A stretch of 64,000 nucleotides of DNA from NCBI RefSeq assembly GCF_964275005.1, contig NC_092702.1:1899501-1963500 (forward strand). Reading direction: 5' to 3'. Position numbers and translations under genes: made by a program. Each line of letters begins with the position of its first letter. Within the stretch, counting starts at the first letter, position 1. A model generated the notes under the pieces. It saw only the letters and a list, made by a program, of their open reading frames with translations. It was not told the origin of the DNA and ran no database searches. The stretch comes from Diadema setosum. Its lineage: Eukaryota; Echinodermata; Echinoidea; Diadematoida; Diadematidae. Shown here in pieces: positions 12,401 to 21,711 of this stretch.

Positions 12401-12658
12401 CAGTATGGCAGCTGTTTTATGCTGATTTTTTTTTCTTTCTTTCTTGAGTAGAATTTCAGCTGACTAATGCTACAAAGAAAAGCTGTAATTTGATGCCTTG
12501 TGCTGTGATTTCACAGGGAAGATGATGATGAAGAGGATGAGGTGGCAAAGGGCTCGGCATCTCTGCTGTCTTTCTTCGCCCCAAAGAAGGCCGATCCCAG
12601 AGAGAAGAAGCACCAGTTCTTCAACGAGCGCAACCTGAAGCAGGTCACTACCCTGTGA
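3978..12658 (+). CDS. RNASEH2A: Ribonuclease H2 catalytic subunit A
   Basis: Catalytic subunit of the nuclear RNase H2 complex, which cleaves RNA in RNA/DNA hybrids and nicks 5' of single ribonucleotides left in DNA. Exons: 3978-4188, 5649-5720, 6965-7091, 7785-7872, 8622-8759, 9247-9334, 11014-11137, 12517-12658. All introns are GT-AG, and the 990 nt divide into 329 codons plus stop. The family signature [17 protein letters not shown] supplies D62 and E63. FVDTVG gives D170 and [13 protein letters not shown] gives D198, which completes the DEDD set. DNYGSGYP holds the tyrosine (Y239) that senses the RNA-DNA junction. [10 protein letters not shown] is also typical. Length is close to the human protein (299 aa), with a longer acidic N-terminus. 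The start is the first ATG in a good context, and the GC-rich sequence before it has no in-frame ATG. The C-terminus [12 protein letters not shown] resembles a PCNA-binding PIP box without its leading Gln. Several introns carry repeats. Confidence 0.97.
6169..6580. mobile_element. Tigger/pogo-like MITE in RNASEH2A intron 2
   Basis: Terminal inverted repeats read CAGTTGAACCTCTATTATCC on the left and end GGATACGAGAGGTTCAACTG on the right, each flanked by TA. TA target duplication and CAGT-type ends are hallmarks of the pogo/Tigger branch of Tc1/mariner. ATCCGG is repeated in both subterminal regions. At 412 bp with no ORF it is non-autonomous. Confidence 0.85.
8270..8480 (+). repeat. tRNA-derived SINE-like fragment plus a dispersed repeat
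   Basis: TTCAGTAGGTAAACCTTTGG followed by GAATTTGAATCCTGCC looks like degraded pol III A and B boxes. The next stretch (about 8395-8440, GAGTATACTC and GGTGTCTATGGGAAATG) recurs at 61115-61165, so it belongs to a dispersed repeat family. It lies in RNASEH2A intron 4. Confidence 0.4.
9471..10614. mobile_element. AGCTCACCTGAG element with three internal tandem units
   Basis: The element starts AGCTCACCTGAGCCGAAGG and ends CTCAGGTGAGCG, so the ends are inverted. Near the left end lies a CGTCCGT-rich stretch (9510-9580). The interior is about three direct units of roughly 325 bp, beginning near 9608, 9930 and 10256, each with GATTTTCACCAAACTTGG, GGCACCATGGCCCACC and CTCTAGAACCAGAAGTGAT or close variants. 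Elements of this plan are widespread in marine invertebrate and fish genomes as I recall. It sits in RNASEH2A intron 6 and has no ORF that looks like a transposase. Confidence 0.7.
11365..11445 (-). repeat. tRNA-derived SINE fragment
   Basis: On the minus strand GCAGTGGTCTAGTGG (A-box-like) is followed closely by GAGTTCGAATCCTGCCCGTG (B-box-like). The spacing between boxes is too short for a tRNA gene, so this is a deleted tRNA-related SINE piece. It lies in RNASEH2A intron 7. Confidence 0.55.
11611..11779. mobile_element. Hairpin MITE with TGATTGGCTG core, copy 1
   Basis: It is a near-perfect inverted repeat of 169 bp beginning GGGGGGTGTTTCATCAATGT and ending ATTTGATGAAACACCCCCC. The centre contains AAAATCCTTGG and TTTTGATTGGCTGAG. 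The same core occurs in the hairpins at 50014-50172 and 50519-50670, whose arms differ in sequence. Confidence 0.85.
11830..12175. mobile_element. Tigger-like MITE remnant
   Basis: The right end (ATAGCAAGGTTCCACTGCA) matches the family end seen at 18520 and 50715. The left part (TTCTTATAATGAACTGCGTGG) is a decayed inverse. The interior has AGTAAGATTTT repeated several times. It lies in RNASEH2A intron 7. Confidence 0.5.
12248..12405. mobile_element. TACTGTAAAAC / GTTTTACAGTA MITE, copy 1
   Basis: It begins TACTGTAAAACCAG and ends CTAGTTTTACAGTA, inverted ends bounded by TA. The inside has repeated TTCGCAAAAATTTT-like blocks and GAAAAAGCCTGTTGGCTTC, which recurs in the copies at 17975-18185 and 51970-52170. 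It is in RNASEH2A intron 7. Confidence 0.75.
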
Positions 12659-14445
12659 GGGACAGGGGTGGCCGGGGTGGCCCAGGGACCAGTGATGGTT
12701 GTGGTGCCCAGGGAGGGGAATGTAAGCCTTACTAGACTGTTATGCAGTACCCCATTCATACAGGACTTTTAGAGCTCTCCAGGATCATTCTTGAAGCTCG
12801 CTAAACTCTGTATGAACAGACAATTAGGCCCTGGAGTGCTCTAAAGCTATGCTCCTCTTGAGGCTAGGTTCAGGAGCACTTCTGAAGCACTCTAAAACTC
12901 TGTATTAATTGTCACTAACTTTTAGAGCACTCTGGAAGTGGTATGTGGTGCACGCTGTGCATACAGTTTACATTTTAGAAGTTCCTGCATCCCCAATGTT
13001 TACCATGACATTTTTGCCCTTCTCAGACACTTTGTGTGTGGTCTCGGCGAACAGAGATTCTCTATATGAACAAACTCAGAGGGGCATAAGTCAAAGCACT
13101 TCAGCGATGTTCCTTGGCACAACTTTGTGTATAAATGGGGTATGTGATGTCAATCATAATGATGTAATGACAAGTAAGTCGCAATGGTCCCGCATATCAG
13201 AGAGGACTGTCCATACTTGTCTTTGCCATAGTATTGGACCCATTATTGCTTTTGCATGAACATTCTTCACACCGCTGGACTTTCAACAAACATGGGACTA
13301 ACTGTATGTGAGACCTGCACGTATGAGAAATCTGTGAACAGTAGCACATGTCTGCTGCATTACCAAGTGATAGCAACAAAAAGAAAGCAAAGATTTGATA
13401 ATGTGACTGTGATCATTGTTATAACTTGTTTTTGTCTTTCACATACACAAAACATGTTTATGACAATGAGGATGATACAATATGTCAGGGTATGCAAACA
13501 TCATTTTGTGCCTTACAGTGTGTATCTGTGTTCTGTGTGATGTACATGTACAATACTTTGTTTCTTTTTTTTTTAGAGTGCACAAGAAAATAATGGACGT
13601 GATGACTTTCAAACCCCAAGCTCAAAGAATGCAACTAGTTTGCTGTACGTTACTAGCCCTCTAGCATTACTTCATGTGTTACGAGATATTCACCTTAGCT
13701 TGCTACCTGTCACTACAGGGGAACTCCCTTAGAAAGACCTGAATTTTGACAATCACCTTCTTATATGAGATTTCTCAGTATATCAGGGTACGAAAACATT
13801 GCAATATAAGGAAACGGGACCTGCAAAGTTACCTTGTTATAAGGTTGGTTTTTTTATTTCCAACTACATTTGTACTCTATAACAATGTACTTTCCATCAT
13901 TTATCCCGTTCCATAGTGAATTCTTAAATCCCTGTAGACTTAAGACACAGGTAACCAGGTTCCTGTAGGGAAAGGGTTAAGTCCATCATTACTAGTGCTA
14001 TACTTATACTGTACTTTTGACCCACTGCCTCCTTTTCTATCCCATGTGACTGTCACATCATTACCTGCACAGCATGAGGTATTAACATGTCTTGTTCAAT
14101 CAGTTGCTCACATGCAAGGTCATTTTTCTCATCCGTGTTTACAGGACATATATCAGCATATATACATGTATACATATACATAAGGTTGATCATTTTTTTT
14201 TTAAATTGCAAATGTTTTGTGTAAAAGTGTATAAAAATTCATAGCATATTCTCTAGTACTGATATGAACCCTATTAAATGTGATTTGGCTATGTATCACA
14301 AAAATCTTGTTTATTTAATTCCATTGTAGGGGTAATGATGGCGTGTCATGAAGAAAAGTCAAGTGTGTATTTTTTCATTGGTTTTCAGAACATTTTGTAT
14401 GTATGGTGCTATCTTAGCCTCACTGTTGAACACTGGATCAAAGTT

Positions 14446-14830
14446 AAAGGGATGGTATAGTATTGGTTGACTTGAGGTGAGGCTTAATTTTTTGTGAGAT
14501 ACTTAAAAACAGTTTTTATGAAATGTTAAAGAGCATACAATTCTAAGAGGAATTCAAAGTTTAATTGATGAAAATCGATATTGAGATGGCCGAGATAACT
14601 AAAAACAAAGTAGAACAAAGTGACCCTAATGAAATGTGGGTCCCACCTTGTATTCAGATCGCTTTCTTTTGGATATCTCGGCCATTTCAAAACCAATTTT
14701 CATCTAATAAACTTTGAATTCCTTTTATAATCATATGCTCTTTCATATTTCATAAGAGATTTCTCATTATCTAAAAGAAAACATCGTCAAAAAACATGAA
14801 GCCCCATCTCGACCAAAACTATACCATTCT
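14446..14830. mobile_element. Fold-back MITE, GGGATGGTATAGT family, copy 2
   Basis: Left end TTAAAGGGATGGTATAGT and right end ACTATACCATTCTC are inverted. The centre (GTGGGTCCCACC) is the dyad axis, with TTTTGGATATCTCGGCCATTTC to the right and its complement to the left. The best-preserved copy in the window. The TTAA at the left end fits a TTAA-targeting family such as piggyBac or Sola; no transposase is present. Confidence 0.85.
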
Positions 14831-15000
14831 CTTCATGAGCCAAAACTGTGGATGAAAATATTCCAGCCACATTATTTATAGGTTTGAGGACAAGTCTAAG
14901 TCATTTGTGAATTTCTTGTTCTCTGCATGTTGTCAGTTATTGATTTTACATGGTGCTTACTTGTGTGTATGTCTCATGACTTGTATCTTTTACGGTGTTG

Positions 15001-15006
15001 AATAAA
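15001..15006 (+). terminator. RNASEH2A: Candidate RNASEH2A polyadenylation signal
   Basis: AATAAA preceded by TTTTACGGTGTTG and followed by T/G-containing sequence about 20-30 bases on. It is 2.3 kb past the stop codon, so the implied 3' UTR would contain the fold-back MITE. Plausible only; no transcript evidence. Confidence 0.25.
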
Positions 15007-16651
15007 GATTTCACCTCATTGATGTGACATGCTGAAAGCCCTTGTGGACCATCGTGCTTAAGTTGACATAAATGGGATAGAGAAAATGTGTTGATATACA
15101 CATGATTTGACAAAGTGTTGACTTACATGTCAATACACTGTATGGGGTTAGCAATATTGTGGGTCACCTTTAGTTGTTGATTCACATGTAACTTCCAGTG
15201 TCACCTAACCTCAGATTTTATTTTTCCATTCACCTGTGGATTACCGTTGGAGACCTTTTGGTATGATGCAAAACTAAAGGGCACATTTAGCCTCAATTGA
15301 GCCCCTTGACTTGCACAAGGAATTAATGTACGATGTACAGTTACGTGTGGAAAATGTGGACTTTCTATTGCCAGCAAGATGATTTGTCCACTTACTCAAG
15401 AATGCATTGTCGTGTGCAAGGTTTAGTAGATATGTTGTATAAAGCTCTGCAAATTTGGACTTGTGAAAGACAGTCTTGCATGTGGCAGAAATTCATCAAC
15501 AATTCAGAATCGCATAGACAGAATTGATAAGAAGTATTGCACCTTTTCAAGAGAAAAACCTCCAGAGCTGGAAGGCAACATGCAAAGTATACATGTATAT
15601 GTTATTACTGGGGGCAATATTCTTTATTTATTTCACACTGGTCAGTATGCAAAATACTGCATGCACACGTACAATGCACATACAACAATCACTATAACTC
15701 TCACTGGCTACCAACAACTACAGTATCAACATTACAAGTGGAAACAAATTACAACTATAAGACATGGGATGTGTGGTATAGCACAATATTTATATTTAAC
15801 AGTTGCATCATAAAATATATCACATTTTCGCAATCATGGAGAAGGCAAACATGAATGTGTACCTTTCATTATAGTACAGATATAATTTGGTGAGTACTCA
15901 ATGTATGTGATACAAAATTGATACATGTATTGTTCTTACAGTGGGTGCAGACTTTTCATCTTGCTTGATTTCAGAAATTTGTGTCAAATCAAAGCCTTTC
16001 TTTAATATAATACATGAAGTTATCAAATGTTATGACCAATGTCTTATATAGATAAGAATGAAGATGGTTGTACAATGAATGATCACAATAAAGTTTGATA
16101 ACAAAAATGGGAAAAATGCACCCATACCATTGTCAGTGTACATATCTTTCTATGTTTCTCTATTACATGAAAAACTGTATGTACTAGAATATGTAGTCAT
16201 AAAGGAGTTCCTCTAAAATCCGTTGTTCACATGGGCAAGAAAACTAAGATTTCATACAATATCATAGTACATTACATATATACATCACAAACAATGCATC
16301 AAAGAAAATGATAATAAAAAAAAAGGCCCATCACATATTCTTGAAATTCAAGTGTCTGAATGTAGTCGTAATTCCTTGTACATTGTCAGATTATAACTAA
16401 TCATCCAGACGTGAAAAATCAAAAACTGAATGAGGACAGGACTGACTCACAAAGTGAACAAAAACTTGATGTTTGTGCTTTAAAGTATGCCATATGTACA
16501 GAATGCAAGCCGACACAATGTGATACAAGTTGAAAAGCTACCTTAGAGTAAGTCAGTCACAAATGCATAAAGAGTCATGATAGAATAACTTTACATTTTA
16601 AGTTTAAATATGTTTCTTTTTCATTAATTTCCATGTACACTATGTTCAAAG

Positions 16652-17272
16652 ATGAGATGTATGCATAGCCGCAGTTTGAGGAAAACTCACATGAGTAAAA
16701 ACATAGAGGTACAGTACAAGTATAACGTCTATGGTACCGTAGTTGGTACATACCTCCTTACAGTCTCCATTGTCTCTTTTGACACCATTTTGTACATGTG
16801 TATTGATAAAGATGCTCAAAATTGCTATCTAGTGTGTAGCTTCATGTTAAAACAGTTAACCACACCTAGAGAATCAAATGACTCTGTAAATGAGAGAACT
16901 TTCATGAAAACAGCATTGACCAATACTGATTCTATTACAAGCAGGTACACTATATACATGTACTTGATATCTTCACATATTGAATCAGTTTGTACGTGTA
17001 TGTGCATCAGTATACTTACTTTGATTGAAATGCATTTCACATTTGTCTCTTATTTTAAAAGAAACGTTGAATTGTACATCAAAGAGAGCATAAACATTTT
17101 CTCTCATGTCTTTACTTTGTTATTTCTGATTATGTTCCATTTTTTACAAGCTGATATTACACAACACTACTTTTTCCTACTAGCTACTGCCATAGAAATG
17201 CAGAGACACTTGTTTGAGTTGACAGTTTTAATTGTTACAGCAACATCATACATGTACACTGTACAGTACTGA
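16652..17272 (+). other. Long anonymous ORF, 206 codons
   Basis: An uninterrupted frame of 206 codons in AT-rich DNA. The translation has several hydrophobic stretches but no recognised domain, odd composition (rich in Tyr, Met, Cys, Thr) and no sign of a promoter. It lies where the minus-strand 3' UTR of ARHGAP19 could run. I regard it as probably non-coding. Confidence 0.15.
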
Positions 17273-17974
17273 TACGTCAAAGACAGATAACTCTTAAACA
17301 AAACCGCACAGAAAAAAAAAAATAATAATTAGTTTTTCAATTTCTCTGAAATTTCAAATGTGAACAGTGGTTTATATGTTTAGACCACTGTCTTTTGTGA
17401 AATATCTTGAAGCAACGTGGTGAATACTGTATCATCGATAAACGAAGAACAAAAACAAAAATGGTATATGTGTTGCCATTCATGTCTAAAAATTATTCCA
17501 ACCTGCTAGTTACAACAATGTGTGTTAGTTCAAAGTACATTTGTGATTGTCTTCACTAAAAATGACACCAAAAGTTTATCACACATTTTAAAGGGATACA
17601 CCTGCTTCTTGTTGATTAAAAAAAATAGATAAATAAATAAAATAAAGAGAGAGAGAGAAGAGAGAAATGCCCTGCATATTATACACACAGTGACTTACTT
17701 GTTAACCTTCCTTGAGGGACTATACCAATTATCTACCATCTGAAATTTTCAGCCCAAATGGCACTAATGCAATATAGTACTTACACAAACTAACCTGGGA
17801 CCTTTTAGAACTAAATTCTTAATGAATGTACATACATTCATGAACAATGAATATGGTGTAAATATTCCACATCAATGAGCATGTATTTGCATAGCCATAA
17901 TAATCATGATAGAACAAATGCAGGAATGTTAAATCACAATGGCTAAGTAAGCAAAATGTGCTATCTTCTAAACA

Positions 17975-18185
17975 TACTGTAAAACGAGGAACGTTTGCGT
18001 GCATTTTAATTTCGCGAACTTTGTGAGAGCTGAGATTCATGAAATTAAAATGCACGCGAAAGTTCTTGTCTACACTATATGCAATGAATATTAGAGGCAA
18101 CTCACGAAAATTTCATGCTGTGTGAAAAAGGCTGTTGGCTCCAATTCGTGAAAATTTCATGCTGCGAAAATATTGTTTTACAGTA
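17975..18185. mobile_element. TACTGTAAAAC / GTTTTACAGTA MITE, copy 2
   Basis: Starts TACTGTAAAACGAGG and ends TTGTTTTACAGTA. The interior repeats GTGCATTTTAATTTCGCG and its inverse and contains GGCTGTTGGCTCCAATTCG. Very similar to 51970-52170, with the same order of blocks, so both derive from one source element. Confidence 0.85.
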
Positions 18186-18369
18186 AGCACACATATCACC
18201 AAAGGACGCATGTCTGACATAATAGGCTACCTCTTTCATGCATTAACTTAGAACTGTAGATGAGTACAATCTTCAAAATGATACAGGAAAGCTAGTAGAC
18301 ATACTGGACAACTGATGAAACAAACCAACTGTAACACCATGTAAGGTGTACCTCATAATGAAAGCATAA

Positions 18370-18535
18370 AACCCATTGCAGTTACCTTGCTTTGTAGATT
18401 TCTCACTATATCAGGGTACAAAAACAAAGAAATATAAAAGAGTTGGGACTTGCAAAATCTCCTTGTTATAAGAGGGTTTTGTTATACAGTTGTATCTGAC
18501 CTACAGTATTTATAACAAGGTTCCGCTGTATTTGG
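18370..18535. mobile_element. Tigger-like MITE remnant
   Basis: Contains TTTCTCACTATATCAGGGTAC, CTCCTTGTTATAAGAGG and the right end TATAACAAGGTTCCGCTGTA. The first two blocks recur at 13760-13850, a second remnant of the same family. Confidence 0.6.
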
Positions 18536-19640
18536 GTCAAAAGGGTAATCTCGGAATCAGTGTTAAGTTAAGCTATGTGCAGGAAATAGCCAACATAGTG
18601 AGAATTGTCACAACTTCTGTCTAGCCCTCTTGGCACCACTGTTTTTATATAATAACAGTGACATTGTACACAAATAAATTGACAATAAGATTGAAAGATT
18701 TATATACTGGTAGGCAACTGCAGTACGGAAGCTTTTATACCTCTCCTATCCTTAGTGTGCCCATGCACTCAAACAATAATTTGCGATTTTTTATTTATTC
18801 ATTTATGTTTTTACTGAATTTTGTTTAATTTTCTTTACCGCTTCCCCCAAATATAGAGTAAACCTTGGACACTAAGTGGGTTAGACAAACTCATTCAGTC
18901 AAGAATCAATGCAACACTGTCCAGATGATTACCCCGTGATACACTAGAGATTAGAAAGATTATGTAATCAACAGTCAGTGTCACTGTGTTTTACATTCAG
19001 TCATCTCTGCCCATCAGTGAATGCAGCAAGCAAGCATAATTATGCAGCAATTATAACATCAGTACAGTAATTGAGAGCAGGCAGCCATACAACATACACA
19101 CACTCTTTGATGTCAAACCATGAGACACCAATGCTCCGAGTTCTTTACCTACATTCTTAGCAATATAAGACTCTGTCACACTGAGTCTGGTCACGGCCCC
19201 ATGGCCTGGACCACAATCAAATCGCTCCCAAAGCAATCGCATCATGGAAGGTTTTGGTTACCGCAGCACAGTGTGTGTTTGGCGTGTAGAATGGTACTGG
19301 AACAGTACATGTCTGATTTATTGCCACCGTTTTTGTGCATTGTTGTACCGGAATGGGGCCGATCCTGTGGCCCATTCCTGGGTAAATGATATCTTACATA
19401 AGCATTTTCAGCATGTGTTTGAATAAAAACATCTCTATGTGATGGCATAAACTTTAAATGCAGACATTCTACATACACATTATCTTCAATAATTTGGCTT
19501 ACGGGAATGCAGCTAAGTTAGGACAAATGCTCTTATGTTTTGGCAAAGTAAGAAAAATGTTTATGCAAAAGTGCAAAAATTTCAGTACTACAGATGTACA
19601 GGACTTCCACGCTGAATCTGTCTCAAGGATATAAAAAAAT

Positions 19641-20430
19641 CTTTAACCCTATTCTAACGGGGGGGGGGGGGGGGGGGGGTCAAATTGACCCCCCCCCTCG
19701 ACGTTTCGCGCCACGATTTCGCAACGCGCAAAGATTTTGCCGCGTCGTTTCACGACTTTTTTCATTGAAGTCTCCCGCATACTTTGAGACCAAATTTGCG
19801 ACGTCCGGGTACACCGTTTTGAAGTTACGTAATATTTTGCATATGCATGTCAACCAAAAAACAGCTCAAATTCATGATATCGTGTGCAAATCCAATGCAA
19901 ATTGTGTTTTTTGGTTAAGTTGATATAAATTAGATTATTTCAACTTTTAACCATTGAAATTAATCAATTCTAGTGTAGATAAGCCTGAAAAAGTGCCTGC
20001 AACAAATTTTGGCAAAAAAACAATAGAAAACAAAAGGTCGAAAAAACAATAAAATACATAAGAAATTAACAAAACAATAAAAAACAAAAGAAATTGATTT
20101 CGATTGTGCTAATTTTTTTAAAGAAAATTGTTTGATGTGTCTTGAGGAATTCTGACACAAAAATTTAGCAATCCTTCAGTCTTTTTAATGGAGTTATAGG
20201 TGAAAATATGATTTCATGCACAAATTTGCATAATTAATTTATTAAAAATAGAAAGGCAATATTCTTCTATTGTATGACCATGTTATCTTGTAGTTTACAT
20301 CCAGCTCTATCTTCAGGCAAAATTTCACGGCGATCGCACGATCGGCGGCCGAGATCTGAATGGGGGGTCAAATTGACCCCCCCTCAGTAAAAACTTGGTC
20401 TCAAATAGCCCAGTTAGAAGAGGGTTAAAG
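19641..20430. mobile_element. 790-bp TIR element with TCAAATTGACCCCCC subterminal motifs
   Basis: The left end CTTTAACCCTATTCTAACGG is the near-exact inverse of the right end CAGTTAGAAGAGGGTTAAAG. Just inside each end is a G-run, TCAAATTGA and a C-run (19662-19698 and about 20362-20392). The interior has no ORF with transposase features. It is therefore a non-autonomous DNA element. The G-run on the left has reached 18 or more bases. Confidence 0.8.
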
Positions 20431-20765
20431 GTAGAAAATTTTGCTCCATTAATTCTTTTTTTTTTTTACTTGCTCAATTAGGTGATATGAATTTTGTGTG
20501 TTATCAGATGATTGTCAATATCTTATAAATGTGGCCATGTATCACAAACCAACAAAAAATCGCATGACCTGATTTTATGTGAGGACTAAAAATAGGTTGA
20601 ATGAGTCAACTTAGACAATCCTGAGTTTTTCATATTTTCTGAAAGAGCAATTCTTCTTCAACATTGTTCTCAAGTTTGGGATCATAAAACAAATAGGAAA
20701 TTGTGTTTTTAGGAGTTTTTCTAGAACACTTTTCTTTACAAATGTATGCTTAGGTATGTTTAAGA

Positions 20766-21200
20766 AGCTCCTTTTTATTTTGTAAAAACCCTTTACACAC
20801 TCTAATGAGGGACTTCTGAAAGGATGATGGTACTGCTTTAAAAGTTGGTATTAGTCATGGTTAGAATGTGTTAATAGGGCATGCTCAATTTCAGCTTAAT
20901 GTCATAATCCCTTCCTTGTTGTTGCTATGGATTTCTACATCCTGTTTTTTGTCCCATTCATTACACAGAGCATGGCTTGGTAAGATTAAGCACTTGAATA
21001 GACCCTCAACTTCAGAGTCTCTTTTCTCAGTTCACGTTTTCCAGAGTGTGTGCTTTCTTTCCAATATTCACATAGGTGAGGTGAGTCCATTTGAATTGAG
21101 TTATACATCATTTTAAAGCTTAAAGTCTACTCTTTCAGAATCTGCCCTTAACTAAATGTCTGACAACTTTTTGTTGGTTTTGTGATGCATGGTCACAAAT
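20766..21200. repeat. Dispersed repeat, copy 1
   Basis: Matches 57150-57585 in the same orientation over about 400 bp, with shared blocks such as GATTAAGCACTTGAATAGAC, TTCCAGAGTGTGTGCTTTC and TTCAGAATCTGCCCTTAAC. It ends in GTTTTGTGATGCATGGTCAC, a decayed form of the other copy's end. Possibly a MITE or SINE; no clear inverted ends. Confidence 0.8.
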
Positions 21201-21678
21201 GTGCTAGAATAAATGCACAAGGGGAAAAGAAAAATAGCAAGCCAAAATATGATTCCCTCCCCCCTCCATTGATATAAATGTGTGTGAATATTTCCAGGTA
21301 TACAACATACTAATGGGAGACAATTAGTAATCGCTGTCAAAACTGATACAGGTTTTTCACAATTGTGTTGCATTGACTTGGGGAAAAGTTAACCACTCGT
21401 GTCAATAATAAACAAAAATAATACACAAACAAATATAATATGTTCTCTTACTTACACTAGAAACTTATGTGTAAGTGAATTGAGTAAATCTTGAGCTCAC
21501 GATATTTCAAATTCTAAGCAATCTCTGGCTCAAGTATAAAGTTTATGTACTTACAGTGAGAGTGTTTACTTACATTCTACTGTGAAATATAGGGATAATA
21601 TAATATGGTGGCCACGCTAATCCATTTGGCCCATCATACTTGCAAGTTCCATCCAGTCTTCCTGCCATACTCTGTTTT

Positions 21679-21711
21679 TCACACTGCCGTCTGAAATGCC
21701 TGTTTGCGGTC
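21679..21711 (-). CDS. ARHGAP19: Alternative last coding exon of ARHGAP19
   Basis: An acceptor (TTTCTCACTGTACAG) precedes GAC CGC AAA CAG and runs for ten codons to TGA, giving DRKQAFQTAV at the C-terminus. It joins in phase 0 to a good donor inside exon 13 (GCG then GTATGT, exon end 22737). Without that splice exon 13 reads on to TAA at 22683-22685. The TAV ending fits a class I PDZ ligand ([ST]-x-V). The splice is inferred from signals and phase only. Confidence 0.5.
   Translation of the reverse strand, partial: DRKQAFQTAV

Larger units (their letters stand above)
12659..21678. other. Convergent 3' space between RNASEH2A and ARHGAP19
   Basis: No recognisable protein gene lies here. It should contain the 3' UTR of RNASEH2A (a possible AATAAA at 15001) and, on the other strand, that of ARHGAP19. 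Repeats: Tigger-like remnants (13715-13850, 18370-18535), a fold-back MITE (14446-14830), a TACTGT MITE (17975-18185), a TIR element (19641-20430) and a dispersed repeat (20766-21200). The stretch 15.3-17.8 kb is low in repeats and AT-rich; apart from a long anonymous ORF (16652-17272) I see nothing assignable in it. Confidence 0.6.
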
